Below are positions 52,783 to 58,239 of a DNA stretch of 58,239 nt, in pieces. The stretch's first letter is position 1, and each line of letters opens with the position of its first letter. A model generated the notes under the pieces. The model did no database searches, was not told the DNA's origin, and worked only from the letters and a program-made list of their open reading frames with translations. A program made the position numbers and the translations under genes. Source of the DNA: Gammaproteobacteria bacterium (GTDB taxonomy: Bacteria; Pseudomonadota; Gammaproteobacteria; Chromatiales; Chromatiaceae); contig JAGRGP010000066.1 in assembly GCA_020445415.1 (NCBI GenBank), positions 1 through 58,239 on the forward strand, in the 5' to 3' direction.

Positions 52783-54260
52783 CAGTCTGCTCCCCCTTGT
52801 TTGCGTTCCTCGGTTTGCGGCACCGCCTCTGGGGCAGCGGATAGATCGCTACCTTGCTCACCGGCCTGAACCTGAGGAAGACCAGCCAACCCGCCGGTTG
52901 TCTCCGGCTCTTGGGCGATTGGCTTCTCGGGGGAAACAGCCTGATGAGCATCAGCACTGATCTTGCGCACCCGCACCCTACTTATTCGCAGCCCTTTCAA
53001 CTCCCTGGCGGTAAACTCATACCCCTCGTAATTCACCTGGTCTCCCACTTTGGGTAATGAATCAAACAGCCGGAAGGCGACACCGCCAATCGTAGTCATC
53101 ACCGGATCACCGATATCGAAATTGGTGAGGTTATAGAAATCGGCCAACCGCATATCACCGGGAACCGTGTAACTGTTTTCGTCCTCTTCCCGGTAATACT
53201 CCTGCCCCTCCATCCGCCCGGAAATCTCACCGAAAATAAACTTCAGAACATCCTTCATGGTGACCAGGCCCAACACTTCCCCAAACTCTCCAAGAATAAT
53301 CGCCACCCGGGTATTATGGGACTGAAAATAGTCGAACATTTCATCGACCTTCTTGGTCGGCGGGACAAAATGGGCCGGCTTCATGATGTCCTCCAGCGCC
53401 ACTGTGGAAAGATCCTTGCCACCCCGAACCAGCTTGAGAATATCCTCCGAATGGAGGAAGCCGATCACGTTGTCCCAATGCTCTTGGAATACCGGAATTC
53501 TGGGGTGGCGGAATTCCCGGAACTTCTCGACCATTTCGGCAACCGGGAGCCTGGCGTTAAGGAAGCAGATACGGGGGCTGGCAGTCATGATGCGAGAGAT
53601 CTCGGTCTCAGACGCCTCCAATACATTGTCGATCAATACCCGTTCGGTAGCATCGATAATACCGGTCTCTTCACCCTCCTCCAGTAAGGTCTTCAGTTCG
53701 TCTGCCTGCAGAATATTCTGGCGGTTCACCACATCGCCGACGATAAATGTGGTGATTCTGTCCGCTACCAGACGCACCGCCTCTCGCAGCGGGGTTATCA
53801 GCAAGATCCAGCGTGGCAGGATCTTAGCCGACAAGCCGGTCGCGAACTTGACCGGGAAGGTCACGGCAATGGTTTTGGGGGTCACCTCGCCAAATAGCAG
53901 GAGCAACGGGACCATGACCAGGATGTTGATCCAGCCGATATCGCCTTCGCCAAACAGCAAAATCAGAATACCGGTCATATTGACTGCGGACGCGATATTG
54001 ACCAACTCGTTGCCGCATAGGATTGAGATAATCAGACGCCGTGGCTCGTCGAGCATCGCGTGAATGCTCTCAGAGTGAACGTTACGGGATTGTCGCAGCT
54101 TCTGCAGATCGATCCGGCTCAGAGAGAACAACGCTGTCTCCGATCCGGAGAAGATGGCCGAAGACGTGAGCAGAAACACCTGCAGGATAATCCGCAGGGC
54201 CAGCTCCCAACTCTGCGGGTCGATAACCAGCTCTGAGGTAAAGGGTATTAAGTCGCTCAT
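52782..54260 (-). CDS. CNNM/CorC-family cation transporter (pair 2, first gene)
   Basis: The 492-residue protein corresponds to the gene at 8367-9707: SSAIFSGSETALFSL, FGEVTPKTIAV, CBS domains ending GEFGEVLGLVTMKDVL, and a CorC tail. It has an extra proline/glutamine-rich C-terminus of about 80 residues that the pair 1 protein has only in part. I chose ATG 54260 over 54281. Next to it, divergently oriented, is the pst operon. Confidence 0.88.
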   Translation of the reverse strand: MSDLIPFTSELVIDPQSWELALRIILQVFLLTSSAIFSGSETALFSLSRIDLQKLRQSRNVHSESIHAMLDEPRRLIISILCGNELVNIASAVNMTGILILLFGEGDIGWINILVMVPLLLLFGEVTPKTIAVTFPVKFATGLSAKILPRWILLITPLREAVRLVADRITTFIVGDVVNRQNILQADELKTLLEEGEETGIIDATERVLIDNVLEASETEISRIMTASPRICFLNARLPVAEMVEKFREFRHPRIPVFQEHWDNVIGFLHSEDILKLVRGGKDLSTVALEDIMKPAHFVPPTKKVDEMFDYFQSHNTRVAIILGEFGEVLGLVTMKDVLKFIFGEISGRMEGQEYYREEDENSYTVPGDMRLADFYNLTNFDIGDPVMTTIGGVAFRLFDSLPKVGDQVNYEGYEFTARELKGLRISRVRVRKISADAHQAVSPEKPIAQEPETTGGLAGLPQVQAGEQGSDLSAAPEAVPQTEERKQGGAD

Positions 54261-54668
54261 AATCCGCCCCTGCCCGTGCAAACGTCATTCGTTTCGAAGT
54301 TCTGGCACGACGCCTCGCCAGAAACAACCCGGCACAACCGCCATATATTATCAGTAAACGTAAAGCCAGTCCGAATCACTTAGCGCAATGAGACTTGGCC
54401 TTCCCCTTTATCACCTGGATCCGTGAGTCTGAGCTAGCCCCTTCGCGCGCCATCGGCATCACTGAGAATCGGTCGAGATTACCGCTATCGGAACGAGGGT
54501 GGCTCGCCGTCAGCCCGAGGGGCTGTTCCATACCAGCGGCCATCTACCAGCATATTACCAATTTTTTTCAAATTCCCGAATTTCTGCTCCGCATTTAACA
54601 AAATTGAAATATTGCCTGGCTATAGTCGGGGCCTACCAACTAGTTCAAAACTCAAACAAGGAGCGACG
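54261..54668. other. 408-base divergent intergenic region before pstS
   Basis: This region must hold promoters for the leftward CNNM pair and the rightward pst operon. A ribosome site AAGGAG lies before ATG 54669 and a TATAGT hexamer at about 54619-54624 could be a -10. I do not see two clear CTGTCAT-type repeats, so PhoB control is not established. No small gene is seen. Confidence 0.4.
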
Positions 54669-55574
54669 ATGATCAACCCACGCCTTTTGCAAACCACCTT
54701 TACCGCCGCCCTGGTATGCACTGCCCTGAATGTTCAGGCCGCGGACCGCACGGTAATCCAGAACAAGGGGTCGGACACCCTGGTAAATGTCGCTCAAGCC
54801 TGGGCTGAAGCCTATCGGGAGGTCGACCCGAATGTTGCCGTGGCAGTCTCGGGAGGCGGCTCCGGTACCGGTATCGCCGCCATGATTAACGGTACGGTAG
54901 ACATCGCGAATGCCAGCCGTCAAATGAAAGACAAGGAAATCAAAAAGGCTAAGGAAAGCGGTCAGAACCCTAAGGAGAACGTGGTCGGCTACGATGCCTT
55001 GGCGGTCTTCATTCACAAGGACAATCCGGCGACCGCCCTAAGCCTCGACCAGCTTGCACAGGTTTTCGGCAGGGCAGGAAAGGCCACCAAGTGGTCGGAT
55101 CTGGACCTCAAGGTACCCGGTTGCGACAGCGACGAAATCGTGGTGGTTAGTCGTCAGAATAATTCCGGGACATATGCCTACTTCAAGGAGGCAGTACTGG
55201 AACCCGCTGCGGATAAGGGCATGATCGCGAAAGGATCATTCCGGCAAGGAACCTTGGATATGCACGGTTCGAAAGATGTCGTCGATCTGGTGGAAAAGAC
55301 ACCATGCGCAATTGGCTATAGTGGGCTTGCCTATGCCACCGACCATTTAAAGATGGTGTGTATTGCCCAGGAGACGGGCGGGTCCTGCGTCAATCCCAGC
55401 GTCGAAACCGCCAGCGACAAGAGCTACCCGATCGCCAGGCCGCTATTCATGTACACCAATGGCGAACCGACCGGCGAGATAAAGAAATACATGGACTGGA
55501 TCCTGAGCGACGCAGGCCAATGCATATTGCTGAAAAAAGGCTACGCACCGGCAAAAGCGGTTAGCTGTAGCTAA
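54669..55574 (+). CDS. pstS: Phosphate ABC transporter substrate-binding protein PstS
   Basis: This periplasmic phosphate-binding protein captures phosphate for the Pst importer. From ATG 54669 (AAGGAG five bases upstream) the 301-residue precursor has a signal peptide (basic start, then TTFTAALVCTALNVQA, cut before ADRTV), the phosphate motif SGGGSGTGI and SRQNNSGTYAYF. A frame from 54612 has no ribosome site. The first gene of the operon. Confidence 0.93.
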   Translation: MINPRLLQTTFTAALVCTALNVQAADRTVIQNKGSDTLVNVAQAWAEAYREVDPNVAVAVSGGGSGTGIAAMINGTVDIANASRQMKDKEIKKAKESGQNPKENVVGYDALAVFIHKDNPATALSLDQLAQVFGRAGKATKWSDLDLKVPGCDSDEIVVVSRQNNSGTYAYFKEAVLEPAADKGMIAKGSFRQGTLDMHGSKDVVDLVEKTPCAIGYSGLAYATDHLKMVCIAQETGGSCVNPSVETASDKSYPIARPLFMYTNGEPTGEIKKYMDWILSDAGQCILLKKGYAPAKAVSCS

Positions 55575-55590
55575 GCGGTATTGTAACGAT

Positions 55591-55617
55591 CCGGGCCTGT
55601 CCCCGTGGCAGGCCCGG
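55591..55617 (+). terminator. Hairpin between pstS and phoU, possible attenuator
   Basis: A perfect 9-bp stem (CCGGGCCTG at 55591-55599, CAGGCCCGG at 55609-55617) has a nine-base loop and is followed by a weak T-rich stretch. It begins 16 bases after the pstS stop. It may terminate some transcripts or protect pstS mRNA, giving more PstS than the other subunits. Confidence 0.65.
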
Positions 55618-55664
55618 TGTTTGTTGCTAGCCGATAACTATGAAACCCAATCCCGAGAGCCGAA

Positions 55665-56741
55665 ATGTCCTATTTAGAGCAACGCCTGGAAAAAGACCTC
55701 AATTCCATCCGCGACCAGATAGCCAAGCAGGCCAATCTAGCGCAGAAATCGATTGAAAACGCTGTGCTGTCCGTGCAGACCGGAAACCACCGGCTAGCGC
55801 ACGAGACGGTACTGAACGATCACCAGATGAACCGGAACATGCGGACGATTGACCGGCTTTGTCACAGTTTTATCGCGGTACATCTGCCAAGTGCGGGCCA
55901 CCTTCGTCTGCTCTCATCCGCTATCCGGGTCAATATCGAGCTCGAACGCATCGGCGATTATGCGGTCACCGTCGCACGCGAGGGCGTACAGATGGCCCAT
56001 CCCCCGAGTGGACGCATGGCACGGGAATTGGAGCGATTGTCGGGAGAGACCCTGCTGATGCTCAGGCAGTCGATTACGGCTTTCAACACCCTGAATGCGG
56101 AAATGGCAAAGAGCACCATGGCGATCGCCAACCAACTGGAAAGCAGCTTGGACGGCGTCTACGAGGAGATGATGTCCGCCGATCAGCGGGAGACTGTCAA
56201 AGACACCCTTGCCATGTTCGTCATCTTCACCCAGGTGAAGCGGGTTGCGGACCAGGCGAAGAATTTGTGCGAGGAAACCGTGTTTGCGGCCACGGGCGAC
56301 CAAAAGGCGCCAAAGGTATACAAGGTCCTGTTCGTGGACGAAGAAAACAACCTGCTCAGTCAGATGGCGGAGGCGGCAGCCCGCATCAATTTCCCGGAAA
56401 GCGGAGCCTATCAAAGTGCTGGTCGAAACCCGGCACCCAAAGTGGACCCCCGCTTGGCCAGTTTTCTCGAGCAACGGGGCCGACAACCCAACCATCTCGC
56501 CACCCGAGGCATTGATGAATTGTCTCACCAGCAATTGCAGGAGCAAACGGTCATCGTCTCCCTGCAAGGCAAGATAGCCGATTACTTCCCCACGCTGCCT
56601 TTTCACACGGCGGCTCTGGAATGGGAGATTCCGGCTCCCGGGGAAGATGCGGAAAATGGCGAAATGGAAGCCGTCTATCGAGAGATCGTATTGCATGTCA
56701 AGGAGTTGATGGAGTTGCTGCGCGGTGAAGGAGCCTCCTGA
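55665..56741 (+). CDS. phoU: Phosphate transport regulator PhoU with C-terminal extension
   Basis: PhoU links Pst transporter state to phosphate signalling. The first 220 residues fit PhoU (two three-helix repeats; ERIGDYAVTVARE in the first and VKRVADQAKNLCEETV in the second, near residue 200). The protein has 358 residues, longer than the usual 220-240; the last 140 residues are mostly hydrophilic and have a cysteine-poor, glutamate-rich end. The gene lies between pstS and pstC, unlike the common position after pstB. Confidence 0.87.
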   Translation: MSYLEQRLEKDLNSIRDQIAKQANLAQKSIENAVLSVQTGNHRLAHETVLNDHQMNRNMRTIDRLCHSFIAVHLPSAGHLRLLSSAIRVNIELERIGDYAVTVAREGVQMAHPPSGRMARELERLSGETLLMLRQSITAFNTLNAEMAKSTMAIANQLESSLDGVYEEMMSADQRETVKDTLAMFVIFTQVKRVADQAKNLCEETVFAATGDQKAPKVYKVLFVDEENNLLSQMAEAAARINFPESGAYQSAGRNPAPKVDPRLASFLEQRGRQPNHLATRGIDELSHQQLQEQTVIVSLQGKIADYFPTLPFHTAALEWEIPAPGEDAENGEMEAVYREIVLHVKELMELLRGEGAS

Positions 56742-56742
56742 C

Positions 56743-57672
56743 ATGTCCGAAAAATCGCATGCTTCCGCGCTACCCGCGGATTTCGACCAGCGTGACAAAG
56801 ACTGGTACATCGACAGGGTAGTCCAGTTCTTGGTCTTCCTCGGGGGTATCTCGGCGATCTTCTTCGTCGTCATGATCTTCGTGTTCGTAACCGTTGAAGG
56901 CTTTGGCTTCTTGCTCGAGGATTTCAGTTTCTCGGAATTCTTTCTTTCGCCATGGTGGGAGCCCACCGATGAGGATGAGCCTACCTACGGCATCCTCGCC
57001 TTGATGGCGGGTACCGCCAGCGTTACCGGCCTGGCCATGCTGGTCGCGATCCCCTTCTCCTTGGGTGCCGCCATTTACATCGGCGAGTTTGCCACCGGCA
57101 AGAAACGGGAATTTCTCAAGGTACTGGTAGAGCTGCTGGCCGCCATCCCCTCGGTCGTATGGGGATTTATCGGGCTCTCCATCATGAATCCTCTCATCAT
57201 CACGCTGTTCAACGTCCCGGTGGGCCTCAACGTGTTAAACGCCGGAATTATCCTGGGCCTGATGGCAGCACCAATTATGACCTCGATCGCGGAAGATGCC
57301 CTGAAGGCGGTTCCGGATCGTTATCGGGAGGCGGCGGAAGCCCTTGGGGCGACCCGTTGGCAAGTCATCTTTAAAACCGTGTTGCCCGCCGCCAAGAATG
57401 GACTATTGGGTGCCGTGCTACTCGGAGTGGGACGTGGTTTCGGCGAAACCATGGCCGTGCTGATGGCGACCGGCCATGCCATCAATATCCCGAACAGCGT
57501 CTTTGACTCGGTGCGCGCACTTACTGCCACTATCGCGGCGGAGCTGGGGGAAACCGCGGTGGGAGACCCCCACTACGAGGCCCTGTTCACCATCGGGATC
57601 TTCCTGTTTGTGATCACCTTTATCATTAACCTGACTGCCGACCTCATCGTCCGCGGAATCCGCAAGCAGTAA
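56743..57672 (+). CDS. pstC: Phosphate ABC transporter permease PstC
   Basis: PstC is one of the two inner-membrane permeases of the Pst importer. The 309-residue protein from ATG 56743 (GGAG nine bases upstream) has six hydrophobic segments and the permease EAA-type motif EAAEALGATRWQVIFKTVLP near residue 200. The N-terminus is a soluble stretch of about 25 residues. It starts one base after the phoU stop. Confidence 0.92.
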   Translation: MSEKSHASALPADFDQRDKDWYIDRVVQFLVFLGGISAIFFVVMIFVFVTVEGFGFLLEDFSFSEFFLSPWWEPTDEDEPTYGILALMAGTASVTGLAMLVAIPFSLGAAIYIGEFATGKKREFLKVLVELLAAIPSVVWGFIGLSIMNPLIITLFNVPVGLNVLNAGIILGLMAAPIMTSIAEDALKAVPDRYREAAEALGATRWQVIFKTVLPAAKNGLLGAVLLGVGRGFGETMAVLMATGHAINIPNSVFDSVRALTATIAAELGETAVGDPHYEALFTIGIFLFVITFIINLTADLIVRGIRKQ

Positions 57673-57698
57673 GGCCCAAATAAGAGCGAAAACTACCG

Positions 57699-58239
57699 AT
57701 GGAAATGTTTGCAGAATCTAAACTCAACACAAAAAACTATCGCACAGAGGCGCTGTTTCGAACGCTCTTCATGCTGATGACCATATTGTTGATCATCCCC
57801 GTGCTGATCATCTTGGCGACATTGATTTACAAGGGCTCAGCCGTCTTGTCTATTGACTTCCTGTTCACCTACCCGACCAATGGAATGACCGCCGGCGGTG
57901 TCTTCCCGGCGTTGTTGGGCACGGTCTGGCTGGTTACGGTGGCACTGCTGGTATCGGTACCGCTTGGTGTCGCCGCCGCGATCTACCTCAGTGAGTATGC
58001 GCCGGAAAATTGGTTTACCCGCGCTATCAATCTCGCCATCATCAATTTGGCGGGCGTACCGTCGATCGTACACGCACTGTTCGGCGTGGGAGCGTTCGTT
58101 ATCTTCTTTGGCTTTGGCACCAGCATCCTGTCGGCTAGCCTAACCTTGGCGATCATGACCTTGCCGGTAGTAATTGTATCGACCCGGGAGTCCTTGCAGG
58201 CGGTACCTCAGGCCTTTCGCGAAGCCTGCTGGAACATGG
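57699..58239 (+). CDS. pstA: Phosphate ABC transporter permease PstA (partial, cut by right edge)
   Basis: The first 180 codons of the second Pst permease are visible. A hydrophobic helix (LFMLMTILLIIPVLIILATL) is followed by VFPALLGTVWLVTVALLVSVPLG and AAAIYLSEYAP, then GVPSIVHALFGVGAF, all characteristic of PstA. The 26-base gap after pstC supports the same operon. The frame is open to the window edge. Confidence 0.9.
   Translation, partial: MEMFAESKLNTKNYRTEALFRTLFMLMTILLIIPVLIILATLIYKGSAVLSIDFLFTYPTNGMTAGGVFPALLGTVWLVTVALLVSVPLGVAAAIYLSEYAPENWFTRAINLAIINLAGVPSIVHALFGVGAFVIFFGFGTSILSASLTLAIMTLPVVIVSTRESLQAVPQAFREACWNM

Noticed and set aside
54261..54668. PhoB box upstream of pstS
   Set aside because: No pair of CTGTCAT-like repeats with the correct 11-base spacing was found by eye; control by PhoB remains possible but is not shown.
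1..58239. tRNA genes, rRNA genes, CRISPR arrays, insertion sequences or prophage
   Set aside because: No T-loop-like motifs in intergenic DNA, no repeat-spacer arrays, no transposase or phage genes were recognised.

Overview
The window looks like the chromosome of a gammaproteobacterium, probably a sulfur-oxidising or purple-sulfur-type lineage. That placement is an inference from gene content: a Ccm cytochrome c maturation operon, two DsrC-superfamily proteins, two small polyhydroxyalkanoate (PHA) system proteins, and HprK-related and CofD-like genes that I associate with such bacteria. The DNA is moderately GC-rich and densely coding. I see no rRNA, tRNA, CRISPR, insertion sequence or prophage.

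Layout, left to right. (1) 1-3.8 kb: the 3' part of a divergent ccmA-ccmB operon, rdgB, a PilZ protein and an archaeal-type 2-phosphoglycerate kinase. (2) 4.1-10.9 kb: a PhoU-like DUF47 protein with a PiT phosphate permease, then a P-loop protein, a PPP-type phosphatase and two CNNM/CorC cation transporters. (3) 11-16.5 kb: a small surface-glycan cluster with two sulfotransferases, a GT2 glycosyltransferase, an O-antigen ligase/polymerase and, at each end, a ParB-like protein with a GxHR motif. (4) 17-19.4 kb: a universal stress protein and an Na/Pi cotransporter with a PhoU tail, apparently under an FNR-type promoter. (5) 19.8-28.1 kb: a DsrC-like protein, a CYTH-CHAD protein and a ParA ATPase on the + strand, facing a minus-strand run of amphi-Trp protein, SixA-Nudix fusion, HprK-related kinase B, RimK-like ATP-grasp, PhoU-kinase fusion and Nudix hydrolase. 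(6) 28-43.8 kb: stress and storage genes: two EcsC-like proteins, a lysine-rich PhaF/H1-like protein, a zinc peptidase, a P-type ATPase overlapping a divergent MetK paralogue, two PHA-system proteins, a LysR regulator divergent from a second DsrC-like gene, small membrane proteins, an SLC13-type permease and a tandem UspA. (7) 43.8-49.1 kb: DUF2760 with two Hsp70-like proteins. (8) 49.2-54.3 kb: a small membrane protein, a pentapeptide-repeat protein, a GAK-type CofD-like protein and a second CNNM pair. (9) 54.7 kb to the end: pstS-phoU-pstC-pstA, with pstA cut by the window edge.

The common thread is phosphate. There are three different phosphate import routes (PiT, Na/Pi, Pst), four PhoU-type modules (one fused to a kinase-like domain), a CHAD protein of the kind known to bind polyphosphate granules, several phosphatase or Nudix enzymes, and two copies of a two-gene CNNM cation-transporter module, one near PiT and one next to pst. 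The most interesting candidates are the CHAD-ParA operon, which could position polyphosphate granules, and the uncharacterised kinase/ATP-grasp/PhoU-kinase cluster facing it. Functions given for these are inferences from domain content and neighbourhood.
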